The position numbers were made by a program, and so were the translations under genes. The notes beneath the pieces are model-generated. The model ran no database searches, had not been told where the DNA came from, and was given only the letters and a program-made list of their open reading frames with translations. From Lysobacter spongiicola DSM 21749 (GTDB lineage: Bacteria; Pseudomonadota; Gammaproteobacteria; Xanthomonadales; Xanthomonadaceae), in contig NZ_FUXP01000012.1 in assembly GCF_900167055.1 (NCBI RefSeq), positions 1 to 64,000 of the forward strand: a stretch of 64,000 nt of DNA, read 5' to 3'. Of this stretch, positions 1 to 9,625 are shown one piece after another. Positions within the stretch are counted from its first letter, which is position 1. The number at the start of each line of letters is the position of its first letter.

Positions 1-30
1 GTGTCAACGCCGACTCAAATCTGACCCACT
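1..30 (+). repeat. IS21 terminal inverted repeat, left
   Basis: Read inwards this 30-base end matches the reverse complement of 1921-1950 at most positions, including GTGT at the tip and CTGACCCA further in. An inner related copy follows at about 44-66. Confidence 0.8.
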
Positions 31-73
31 TGCTCCCGTTATCGCCGATTGAAATCTGACCCACCCTGGGCCT

Positions 74-1875
<1,802 letters not shown>

Positions 1876-1920
1876 AAGACCGCCATCCTCGCCCGGGTGG
1901 GTCAGTTTTCAGTCGGCGTG

Positions 1921-1950
1921 GGTGGGTCAGTTTTGCGTCGGCGCTAACAC
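1921..1950 (-). repeat. IS21 terminal inverted repeat, right
   Basis: This is the partner of bases 1-30. An inner copy of the same motif lies at about 1896-1919. It ends exactly where a truncated reading frame resumes (1951), which marks the insertion point. Confidence 0.8.
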
Positions 1951-2043
1951 CTGGACTTGGCGTTCTTCCGTCGCTACCAAGGCTTGGATTCGAAAAGCAA
2001 GGCGCGCATGCGCAAATTTCTTGAGTGGGACGACGAGGACTGA
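1951..2043 (+). pseudogene. 3' remnant of a gene cut by the IS21 element
   Basis: Directly after the IS right end a reading frame is open for 30 codons to a TGA at 2041, ending in RMRKFLEWDDED. There is no usable start, so this is the tail of a gene whose front was lost or separated by the insertion. It sits two bases before the ImmA/IrrE peptidase start. Genes immediately upstream of such peptidases usually encode Xre-type HTH repressors or antitoxins, so the remnant is probably one. The tail alone has no diagnostic motif. Confidence 0.6.
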
Positions 2044-2045
2044 AG

Positions 2046-2942
2046 ATGAAAAAGCCGATGGTCGAGGCCAATCGGCTCTCGAAGCTGCTCAACCATGTGC
2101 TCGCAGACGCCGAACGCTTCCCAGTAGATGTCCAGTCGCTAGCTTTGGAGTATTCGGCTCAGTGCTTTCCAGAAGAGCCCATCGTCAAGATCGAAGAAGT
2201 CGATATCTGCGGCTTCGAGGGCGTTCTTACACGTCATCCTACGAAATCGAAGTGGAAGATCGGCTACCACAACAACCTGCGTTCGGAAGGACGCATCCGT
2301 TTCACGCTGGCGCACGAGTTTGGGCACTACTTGCTGCACCGCGCCTTGAAGTCAAGCTTTGAGTGCACCCAGCAGGATATGCATCAATGGGACGGTAGTG
2401 AGCAGGAAATCGAGGTAGCGGCCGACACGTTTGCTTCCTACTTGCTTATGCCGCTGGATGACTTCCGTCTGCAGCTTGGGACCCAGCCCATCTCGATTGA
2501 TCTTCTCATGCACCTAAGCAGCCGCTACGGTGTCTCCCCCATGGCGGCGGCGCTGAAGTGGGCCGAGATCGAACGCAAGCGTATGGTGGTCGTGGCTGCT
2601 CGGGACGGTTTCGTGCTGTGGGCCAAGTCCAGCCCCTCCGCCTTTCGATCGGGCGTTTACTTGGCTTCGCGCAAACAAAGGATCGAGGTCCCGGCCCGTT
2701 CACTGCTCAACGAGGCGCTGGCCAGCGATGAAGCTCGGACAGGCACTCTCCCCGCCAACCGTTGGTTTGCAAGAGAGCCTGCAGGCATGATGATTACCGA
2801 ACATGTGCACGTCTGCAGGGGCTACTACCCTTACGTGCTTGGGCTGCTCGTATTGCCCGATGCGGCACCGCGCTGGGAAGAGCCGGACGGTGAACTACTG
2901 GTGCCGGTCCATCGCGTGCTCCTGGAGCGATTGCAGACCTGA
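2046..2942 (+). CDS. ImmA/IrrE-family metallopeptidase
   Basis: This 298-residue protein has the zinc-peptidase motif HEFGH at residues 90-94, within TLAHEFGHYLLH, and a downstream acidic region (EIEVAADTFASYLLMP) typical of the ImmA/IrrE (COG2856) family. Members cleave or inactivate a partner HTH repressor and so switch on mobile-element or stress genes. The ATG at 2046 is chosen because it follows the upstream stop directly. A GTG seven codons earlier (2025) lies inside the upstream frame. The upstream partner is only a remnant, so the peptidase appears orphaned. The C-terminal half (about 150-298) is not recognised. Confidence 0.85.
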   Translation: MKKPMVEANRLSKLLNHVLADAERFPVDVQSLALEYSAQCFPEEPIVKIEEVDICGFEGVLTRHPTKSKWKIGYHNNLRSEGRIRFTLAHEFGHYLLHRALKSSFECTQQDMHQWDGSEQEIEVAADTFASYLLMPLDDFRLQLGTQPISIDLLMHLSSRYGVSPMAAALKWAEIERKRMVVVAARDGFVLWAKSSPSAFRSGVYLASRKQRIEVPARSLLNEALASDEARTGTLPANRWFAREPAGMMITEHVHVCRGYYPYVLGLLVLPDAAPRWEEPDGELLVPVHRVLLERLQT

Positions 2943-3045
2943 GAGGAACTTAGGTTCTTTCTGACGAGCGTCCTGGAAATTTTCCACTACTACTCGACTG
3001 CCCCGTTGATCCACCATCCAACCACGCCCCGTTCCGGAGCAACCT

Positions 3046-3372
3046 ATGATCAATTCCAGGTCTTCTATCAACGAGCTTCAGGAGTATGTCGCAGCAACGG
3101 AGAAAGAGCGGAATTTTGCAGACCAGAGCGCAATCGAGAAATGCCTACTCTTAGGTGAAGAAGTGGGGGAGCTCTTCAAGGCGGTGAGGCGAACGTCGGG
3201 CCTTGCAGTCGATCCGAACTCAAAGGCAACAGAAGTTGGCAGCGAATTGGCCGACGTCCTCAACTACATACTTGCGATCGCGAACCGATACCAGATCGAC
3301 CTGTGCGCGGAATTCGTAGCCAAGGAGCGGATCAATAGCGGACGAAATTGGATATCAAACGCGGCGCAGTGA
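3046..3372 (+). CDS. MazG-like nucleotide pyrophosphohydrolase
   Basis: This 108-residue all-alpha protein has the MazG-type metal-binding pattern: Glu38, Glu39 and Glu42 in LLGEEVGELFKAVRR, and Glu67 and Asp70 in ELADVLNYILAIANRY. The family hydrolyses (d)NTPs to (d)NMP and pyrophosphate. One domain only is present, as in short MazG-like and phage enzymes rather than the two-domain housekeeping MazG. The substrate cannot be read from sequence. It is a separate transcription unit about 100 bases after the peptidase, upstream of the kinase and PurA-like genes, which suggests a shared role in purine nucleotide handling. Confidence 0.8.
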   Translation: MINSRSSINELQEYVAATEKERNFADQSAIEKCLLLGEEVGELFKAVRRTSGLAVDPNSKATEVGSELADVLNYILAIANRYQIDLCAEFVAKERINSGRNWISNAAQ

Positions 3373-3642
3373 AAATCCAGCACCAATTGCTGTTCCGACA
3401 GACATCGCTTCTCAGGATCCTGCGCGACTTTCTGGATTCTAGGCTCGGCTTACAGGGTGTCCAAGGTCCGTCAGCGCTCACGGTCGGACGCAGCAGTGCG
3501 CAGCTAGATCCGAAACATGTCTAGTTGACGATCGATCCCATTCGCACGTAAGTGCTAGGCAGCGCCCTGTCTTAAAAGCACGGCCATGGCGCTCAGCATA
3601 TGGGGACATTGACGGGAGGAAGCGAGCCCCTACATTGAAACG

Positions 3643-4251
3643 ATGAAGTCAAGTCGTGCGGCATCGCAGCAACCAACGTTCACCGAGCAATTGCGGGTTG
3701 CAATACACGGTAACGACTTTTATGGTGCCCAAATAGCGATCGCCAGCGGCGTGAATCAGTTGAGCATGCGATCTAAGACGGGTGAGCCCTCTACCCCTCT
3801 AATCGAAGCTACGAAGCACAGCCTTTCGATCCTGCTACTCTTACTTCAAAGCGAATGGGACCCTAGGCAACAGGACGCCCAAGGGTTCGCGGCTTTGCAC
3901 TACGCCAACAACGTCCGCACGGTCAAAGCACTAATTGAAGCAGGTGCAGATCCCAACGTCCGCAGTCTAAGAGGAATTACACCGCTGCACTGCTGCCAAG
4001 ACCCGGCGGGCTGCGCCGAGCTTCTAGACGCAGGCGCTGACCCGTGGGCAATCACAGATGAGGGCGTTTTCCCTTGGCAAGCACTCCGCCAGAACGCTCG
4101 TCTTTGGGGTCGCGCCGCACAAGATGAGGCGGCTCCCATTAGTTGCCTGAAGGCTGCAGACCTGGTCGAGTCAACTGCTCGGTTCGCAAGTATGTCCCTA
4201 CAGACCACACCAATCCCCCCAACAAATTCTCCGTTGACGCGACGGTTTTAG
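3643..4251 (+). CDS. Ankyrin-repeat protein
   Basis: This 202-residue protein has about three ankyrin repeats between residues 45 and 140, with the signatures GFAALHYA, ALIEAGADPNVRS, GITPLHCC and LLDAGADPWAITDEG. Ankyrin repeats bind other proteins; no enzymatic domain, signal peptide or membrane segment is visible. The last 60 residues are not recognised and are Ser/Thr/Pro-rich at the very end. It lies between the MazG-like gene and the kinase pair on the same strand, with 270 bases before it and 67 after it to the kinase start. It may be a scaffold or regulator, but its partner is unknown. Confidence 0.75.
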   Translation: MKSSRAASQQPTFTEQLRVAIHGNDFYGAQIAIASGVNQLSMRSKTGEPSTPLIEATKHSLSILLLLLQSEWDPRQQDAQGFAALHYANNVRTVKALIEAGADPNVRSLRGITPLHCCQDPAGCAELLDAGADPWAITDEGVFPWQALRQNARLWGRAAQDEAAPISCLKAADLVESTARFASMSLQTTPIPPTNSPLTRRF

Positions 4252-4318
4252 CCCAACCTCTGACCAAGCGTAAATCTGGCGTATGCTCTGGTTACGCATC
4301 GTGGGCAGGGGGTGCTGG

Positions 4319-4858
4319 ATGAATCCAGAGCGGCTGTTACTGATTAGCGGACCGATACACGTCGGGAAGACGACACTGGCAAAGGAGCTACAAGATTCCT
4401 TCGGCTTCGAGAAGATTTCCTCCAGTCGCTATCTAGCAACTTTGCTTCCGGCAGATGTGGCTAATGACAATGAGCGTTCACGGAAGCTGATGCAGGAGAT
4501 CGGGGATCGGCTCGATCGTCAGACAGACTTCCGCTGGCTTGTCGATGAAGTTGCGTCACGCCGCATCGATGCCTCGCCAGAGACCGGAAGCTGGTTGATC
4601 GACGCGGTTAGAAAGCCTCGCCAAGTGACGCACTTTCGCTCACAGTTCCAGTGTGTTCGCCATGTGCATCTGACTGCACCCGAAGGCGTGCTGAGGTCGC
4701 GCCATAAGGATACGCCGGAACACTACACTCAAGCTGTGCTGCATCCCAACGAAGTCAGTTCACGTTCGCTTGGGGCGATCGCGGATCTTACTCTTGACAC
4801 AACAGCGCACTCTCCAAAAGATCTCGCGCTCGAAGTAGTCAACCTTTGGGAGATTTAG
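4319..4858 (+). CDS. P-loop nucleotide kinase-like protein
   Basis: This 179-residue protein has a Walker A motif at residues 11-18 (GPIHVGKT) after a short beta strand, then the fold of small nucleotide or dephospho-CoA kinases. It is clearly similar to the N-terminal domain of the next gene: both share an LISG...GKT start, LQD..GF, and a VHL...LR.R stretch near residue 120. The ATG at 4319 is preferred because GGGGGT lies upstream and it gives the same spacing to the P-loop as in the paralogue. An ATG 12 codons earlier is possible. It ends two bases before the fusion gene, so the two are probably cotranscribed. The substrate is unknown. Confidence 0.75.
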   Translation: MNPERLLLISGPIHVGKTTLAKELQDSFGFEKISSSRYLATLLPADVANDNERSRKLMQEIGDRLDRQTDFRWLVDEVASRRIDASPETGSWLIDAVRKPRQVTHFRSQFQCVRHVHLTAPEGVLRSRHKDTPEHYTQAVLHPNEVSSRSLGAIADLTLDTTAHSPKDLALEVVNLWEI

Positions 4859-4860
4859 CC

Positions 4861-6528
4861 ATGTCCGTTAATCGAGTAGTCCTAATTAGTGGAAAAACTG
4901 GAACCGGAAAAACAGGCTTGGCCGCAGCGTTGCAGGATCGCTACGGATTTCATGTTGTGCAGACGCGCGACCTTTTAGGTGGCAAATTGGAGTTGCACGA
5001 CGCGAATGAGCGGAAGCCTCTCATCGATCGCGCGATGGCCCTCAATGGTGAAACCAACTCCCGCTGGGTCCTGGATGGTGTTCTTCCTCAACTCGAAAGG
5101 CTCGGAGGTTCCCCGGGCATTGTGGTAGACCATGTAAGCTCAATAGAGCAAATCCAGCAGTTCCGTGAAAGCGCAGGTTCTGCGATCGTGCACGTTCATC
5201 TCTATGCCAGTCGCGAGACACTTAGAACGCGTTACGCAGGCAAAGAAGGGGCGTTACCGGGCGCGCCCACCTATGAAGAGATCGACCACCTGTCTGACCC
5301 GGTCGCCGAGTTGCTCAAGAATGATGCCGACATTCGCATCTTTACCGACCGAACGGATGCCGACGATACCCTTGTGAGGGTCGCGGCACATTTGCAGCTG
5401 CTAACGTCTCCGCAGCTGCGGTGCGTAGACGTCCTCGTAGGTGGTCAGTATGGAAGCGAAGGCAAGGGCAATATTGTGGCTTTCCTTGCACCGGAGTATG
5501 ACGTCCTCGTGCGCGTTGGGGGACCGAACGCGGGCCATACAGTCGCCACGCCAAAAGGAAAGCGCGTGCATCACCAACTCCCCTCTGGCTGCGGGGCCTC
5601 CAGCGCAAAAATCCTCCTGGGGCCTGGCATTACCCTACATGTGCCTAAGCTGTTGAAGGAGATCGAGGAGTTTGAGATCGCACCAGGCCGACTGTTCATC
5701 GACCCCTGTGCAACGATCATTGAAGAAGTCGATATAGTTGAGGAACAACGCGGCGTCGTAGGTGCCATCGCCTCCACGGGCAGCGGCAGCGGGGCCGCTA
5801 AAGCCCGACGCATAAAGAACCGGGGATCAAAAGCCGACAAGGTGTGCTTGGCCAGGGACGTTCCCGAGCTTGCAGAATTCCTCGGCGCAACCCTTTTTCA
5901 TCTGGAACAGGCCTACCGTGATGGCAAGTCTGTCTTACTGGAGGGCACGCAGGGCAGCGCCCTTAGCCTCTATCACGGCGACTATCCATATGTTACGTCT
6001 CGCGACACCAACGTGGCAGGATGTTTGGCAGAGGCAGGAATTTCGCCGAGCCGCGTGCGCCGGATCCTGATGGTGGTTCGCACCACGCCGATCCGCGTAG
6101 CCGATCCGGATGGCAAAGAAGGAAACACCTCCGGCCATTTGAAGCACGAAACTACGTTCGACGATATTGCGCAGCGTGCAGGTCTCGACGCCACCGAAGT
6201 CAATGATGCCGAGAAGACTTCAACAACGGGACGCAACCGGAGAGTTGGTTGGTTCGAGTGGAGCCAGTTCCGTCGTGCGTGTGACCTGAATGCCCCTACT
6301 GATATTGTGCTTACCTTCGCGGACTACCTCAGCGCCGAAAATCAGCAAGCTAGGCGCTTTGAGCAACTCAAAGAGAACACAATCAAGTTCATTGAAGAGT
6401 TGGAGCGCGTCGCGCAAGCGCCGGTCTCACTGATCAATACTCGCTTTCCCAAGAAGAAGGTCGACTTTACTGACCTTCGCTCCATCATCGACCGCAGAAC
6501 ATGGTCTGGGCGAACCACAGATAGGTAG
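4861..6528 (+). CDS. P-loop kinase fused to PurA/PurZ-like adenylosuccinate synthetase
   Basis: This 555-residue protein joins a small kinase domain (about 1-185, Walker A GKTGTGKT at 11-18) to an adenylosuccinate synthetase-like domain (about 188-545). The second part keeps NAGHT (223-227, with the catalytic His), HQLPSG, HGDYPYVTS and the aspartate-binding loop TTGRNRR (455-461). Two key positions differ. The GDEGKGK loop reads GSEGKGN, with Ser199 for the catalytic Asp, and the TKLD guanine-recognition motif reads TFAD. Loss of that Asp is reported for phage PurZ, which joins dGMP and aspartate, so altered substrates are likely. The start has GGGAG eight bases upstream; a TTG five codons earlier is less likely. 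It is unlikely to be the housekeeping PurA. Confidence 0.88.
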   Translation: MSVNRVVLISGKTGTGKTGLAAALQDRYGFHVVQTRDLLGGKLELHDANERKPLIDRAMALNGETNSRWVLDGVLPQLERLGGSPGIVVDHVSSIEQIQQFRESAGSAIVHVHLYASRETLRTRYAGKEGALPGAPTYEEIDHLSDPVAELLKNDADIRIFTDRTDADDTLVRVAAHLQLLTSPQLRCVDVLVGGQYGSEGKGNIVAFLAPEYDVLVRVGGPNAGHTVATPKGKRVHHQLPSGCGASSAKILLGPGITLHVPKLLKEIEEFEIAPGRLFIDPCATIIEEVDIVEEQRGVVGAIASTGSGSGAAKARRIKNRGSKADKVCLARDVPELAEFLGATLFHLEQAYRDGKSVLLEGTQGSALSLYHGDYPYVTSRDTNVAGCLAEAGISPSRVRRILMVVRTTPIRVADPDGKEGNTSGHLKHETTFDDIAQRAGLDATEVNDAEKTSTTGRNRRVGWFEWSQFRRACDLNAPTDIVLTFADYLSAENQQARRFEQLKENTIKFIEELERVAQAPVSLINTRFPKKKVDFTDLRSIIDRRTWSGRTTDR

Positions 6529-6531
6529 AAC

Positions 6532-7176
6532 ATGCTTGCCAAGAACGTAGTTTCTCGTTATCCCACGATTTATCATATGGCTGAAGCTGGGACGTGGGAG
6601 AGCATTCGTGAACGCGGGTTGATGTCCACGACCGCCGTCCTTGACCACTTAGGTATTCAGGGCGTCGACCGTGCTCCGTTTGAGACTCTGCATCGAGCCG
6701 CTATGGCAAGGGTTGGCGAGAACGCCGGAATTGTTCTGCGGGACCAGATCCCAATGCCTCCGCAACGGCTGGAGCAGGCTCTCGTAGATGGCACGACTCC
6801 TGAACAATGGTATCGGTTGATCAATGGGAAGGTGTTTTTCTGGGCCCAGGAGCATCGGATGCATCGGCTGTTGAACTATTACGGCGACACTGAGCATGAC
6901 GTGCTACATGTGGACACTAAGAGCCTACTTGCCGATCACGCCAATGACGTCTGGCTTTGCCACATGAACTCCGGCAATACGCTACCAATTCCTCATCATC
7001 GGGGAATTGACGTCTTCAAGCGCATAGATGCCTATCCCGAAACTAGAACGGGTCGGCCTGCCAAGGAAGTGGTGGAGATCGTAGTCGACTACGCTGTCCC
7101 AAATATTGCGGCACACGTCGTTCGTGTCTATCGAATGAGAGGATCGGCACAGCAGTCGTTGATCTGGGAGCGATAG
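6532..7176 (+). CDS. DUF7002-like protein, possibly ADP-ribosyltransferase-like
   Basis: This 214-residue protein starts three bases after the kinase-PurA fusion, so it belongs to the same operon. From memory it resembles the uncharacterised DUF7002 family. The N-terminal pattern YHMAEAGTWESIRERGLMST (14-33) recalls the 'H...I...GL' opening of DarT-like and RNA 2'-phosphotransferase-type folds. Later conserved-looking blocks are WYRLINGKVFFW and HMNSGNTLPIPHHRG. No membrane segment or signal peptide is visible. The function is unknown; an NAD-using or nucleotide-binding role is inference from the fold resemblance and the neighbouring nucleotide enzymes. Confidence 0.6.
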   Translation: MLAKNVVSRYPTIYHMAEAGTWESIRERGLMSTTAVLDHLGIQGVDRAPFETLHRAAMARVGENAGIVLRDQIPMPPQRLEQALVDGTTPEQWYRLINGKVFFWAQEHRMHRLLNYYGDTEHDVLHVDTKSLLADHANDVWLCHMNSGNTLPIPHHRGIDVFKRIDAYPETRTGRPAKEVVEIVVDYAVPNIAAHVVRVYRMRGSAQQSLIWER

Positions 7177-7216
7177 CGAACGCGGCCGCTTTTCCTCCAA
7201 GTTGGGGTCGAGCTCA

Positions 7217-9505
7217 TCAGGGTTCAGCCGGTAGAAGTTCTAAATCCGCCATCTCAGCCACAAGCATCCGAGAGTCTCCGCTATCAAACGTCACGCGGAC
7301 TACCCGTCGATCTATCCACCGATCGATCGTGCCCGAGCCAAACGCGCGGTGGCGGACTCTCACGCCAACCGTAAGGAGTGAGCCCACTGCCGGATGGAAA
7401 GGCGCGGGCTCTGGCGGCTTCGGCCGCTCTCGCTTCGGGTAGCTCCACCCTTCAGCTTCGGGGAACCGATCGAGATATGCGTTCGCAACCTCGGGCCTGG
7501 AAACTGGAACAGGAAGAAATTGACCTGATCGAAGTGCTCGAGAAGCGTGTCGTGCTAGCGCCAGATCCAACTCCCACAAGAACTTTGATACGGGGCTAGT
7601 CTCCGTGTGTTCTGTAGCACAGGCAAGACTGCGCTCTGTCTCTATGAAATCTGCACAGATTGGATGCGCCAAGTAAAGCGCGTCGACGGCCCGGGTCGCA
7701 GCGACATAGAAGAGTCGTCGCTCCGCTTCGACCTCCTCAGCCTCGGCCCCTTCTCGCGGGAAGGAGCGTGCGGCTAGGCCTGGAACGAAGACGTGTGGCC
7801 ACTGCGCGCCCTTGGCGCGATGAATAGACCCAATCCATACGTGTGGTTCGTGCGGTGCCTGCGCATTCGCAGAGTCGATGAGCGGATCTATCTCATCTAG
7901 AAAAGCCTCGACCGTTCCGGTGTGTTTGGCAGCGATAAGCTTGAACGCAGCGACGTTTGCCAAAATCGACTCGGCTTCCTCCGCGGTGGCCGACTGCTTC
8001 TCCACCGAGATCTCAAAGTCTGTCCCGATCAGATACCGATCTAGGACGGCCACAACACCCTCATCTGGGCGAGTCTTTGTCGCGATGATCTCGATGAGGT
8101 CCGCCCGGTCCCGGATCTGGTCGACTTGGAACGCCTTCATGCGCGGCGTGATCGCCGAGCGGATGGCATCCGAGATGCCCCGGGGATCTTTGATCACCTC
8201 GTCAACTAGAGCGTTTGCGGTTGCCGCGTCTAGATAGAGCGCCGGTCGCTGGATAAGACTCCGGATGAGCGATCGCAGTTCCTCGGACTCGAGCTTCTTC
8301 CACTGACCGCAAGCGAGTTGCAGCACGGCCACCATCGCCGTTATTTCGGGTATCCGACTGAGGGGCGGCCTTCCGTAGACAAAGTGTGGAATGCCGTGGT
8401 GGTGAAGGTCGAGCTCCAGCGCGACGCTCATGCTGTAGGTCCGCACAAGCACTGCAACCTCATCTGGGTCGGCACCGGCTTTAATCGCATCCCGGATGTG
8501 CACACCTAGTCCCGATAGCCCAAGCGGCAGGGGTAGGCAACGAATGCGTGTATCAGGCGTGCCCGCCGCCGAGATGCTGATCTTGGGGTTGCGGTTCGTG
8601 TTTTGTGCGATCAGTTGGCTTGCTGATAGCGACAGCGCGTGCCCGAAGCGAAAGGTATGGGGCAAGGTGTAGCGCGTCGCTCCATTGAAGTCCTTCTCGA
8701 AACCTCGCGTAAGGTAGTCCGGTCGAGCACCGCGCCACTCGTAGATGGACTGGTCCTCGTCGCCCACGAGCATGACTTGAGCGCGTGTCCCCGCCAGGAT
8801 TTTCAGCAATGTGATTTGGATCGCGTTGACGTCTTGAGCCTCGTCTACGATCAGGTGGTCGACCTTGTTCGCAACGTATCGTTGCGCATCCGGACTCTTC
8901 AGCATTAGGCGGACCGGGTCGTAGAGCTGGTCCTCGAAGAAGCGGATCCTCTGCTTAGCCCTTTCATGCTCGAAGAGTAGGAAAGCCCGAGGAAACCCGG
9001 TGGCGCTCTTGCCATAGCGCCGTTCTTCAAAAACGGCCTCGGCTGATTTGACGTCGGTTTTCACGAGGAGAACAAAGGCGATGAAAGCGTCGATGAGCTC
9101 CTTGTCTGGAGTCGCGTCGTCCCCCTCGATTTCCCTGAACACAGCCGTCAAAGCTAATTTGGCGAGCTTCGTCCGGCGGTAGTCCTTCTCGACGATTTCC
9201 GCGGGCGGCAAGAGACCGAGATCAACAAAGCGATTGACAATCTTGTTGCCCATCGAGTTGAAGGTGCGAATTTCTGGCGCTGACCCACCGACAGCACGCT
9301 CGAACCTGCGACGAAAGGATTCCCTTGCGTCCCTATTGAACATGACCACTGTGATCCGCTCCGGGGCGTGGTCGCGCAGCAGATACCGAACCCTCCCTAC
9401 GAGTGTCTCAGTCTTGCCAGAACCCGCAACCGCAGCGACAACGGCGTGTCCGTGGCGGTGCTCGACGACACGAAGCTGCTCTTCGGTGTAGGCGGTCTCG
9501 GTCAT
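7217..9505 (-). CDS. UvrD/Rep-type superfamily 1 helicase
   Basis: This 762-residue protein has the SF1 helicase motifs in order: Walker A AVAGSGKT (25-32), DEAQD (221-225), GDEDQSIYEWRG (249-260), a motif V region SIHRAKGAQWPHVFVPGL near residue 560 and RRLFYVAATRA near 600. Such enzymes unwind DNA 3' to 5' with ATP. The last 50 residues (GVRVRHRAFGSGTIDRW) resemble the Tudor-like tail of UvrD/PcrA. No nuclease domain is seen. It converges with the DUF7002 gene and is divergent from an unknown gene 120 bases away, with which it may share a promoter region. It is an accessory copy, not the housekeeping uvrD. Confidence 0.88.
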   Translation of the reverse strand: MTETAYTEEQLRVVEHRHGHAVVAAVAGSGKTETLVGRVRYLLRDHAPERITVVMFNRDARESFRRRFERAVGGSAPEIRTFNSMGNKIVNRFVDLGLLPPAEIVEKDYRRTKLAKLALTAVFREIEGDDATPDKELIDAFIAFVLLVKTDVKSAEAVFEERRYGKSATGFPRAFLLFEHERAKQRIRFFEDQLYDPVRLMLKSPDAQRYVANKVDHLIVDEAQDVNAIQITLLKILAGTRAQVMLVGDEDQSIYEWRGARPDYLTRGFEKDFNGATRYTLPHTFRFGHALSLSASQLIAQNTNRNPKISISAAGTPDTRIRCLPLPLGLSGLGVHIRDAIKAGADPDEVAVLVRTYSMSVALELDLHHHGIPHFVYGRPPLSRIPEITAMVAVLQLACGQWKKLESEELRSLIRSLIQRPALYLDAATANALVDEVIKDPRGISDAIRSAITPRMKAFQVDQIRDRADLIEIIATKTRPDEGVVAVLDRYLIGTDFEISVEKQSATAEEAESILANVAAFKLIAAKHTGTVEAFLDEIDPLIDSANAQAPHEPHVWIGSIHRAKGAQWPHVFVPGLAARSFPREGAEAEEVEAERRLFYVAATRAVDALYLAHPICADFIETERSLACATEHTETSPVSKFLWELDLALARHASRALRSGQFLPVPVSRPEVANAYLDRFPEAEGWSYPKRERPKPPEPAPFHPAVGSLLTVGVRVRHRAFGSGTIDRWIDRRVVRVTFDSGDSRMLVAEMADLELLPAEP

Positions 9506-9625
9506 GCGTTGCCCGTCAATCTGTCGCCAGCATCATAGCTGTTGATCTTTGATCCGGATTGAACATGACTATGATGCGGATCAGAACCGGCGCGTTGCTG
9601 CGCCAACTGCTGACGGACACCGCTG

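Noticed and set aside
4861-6528. Housekeeping purA
   Set aside because: The catalytic loop and guanine-recognition motif differ, an extra kinase domain is fused in front, and the gene lies in an island. The cell should have a normal purA elsewhere.
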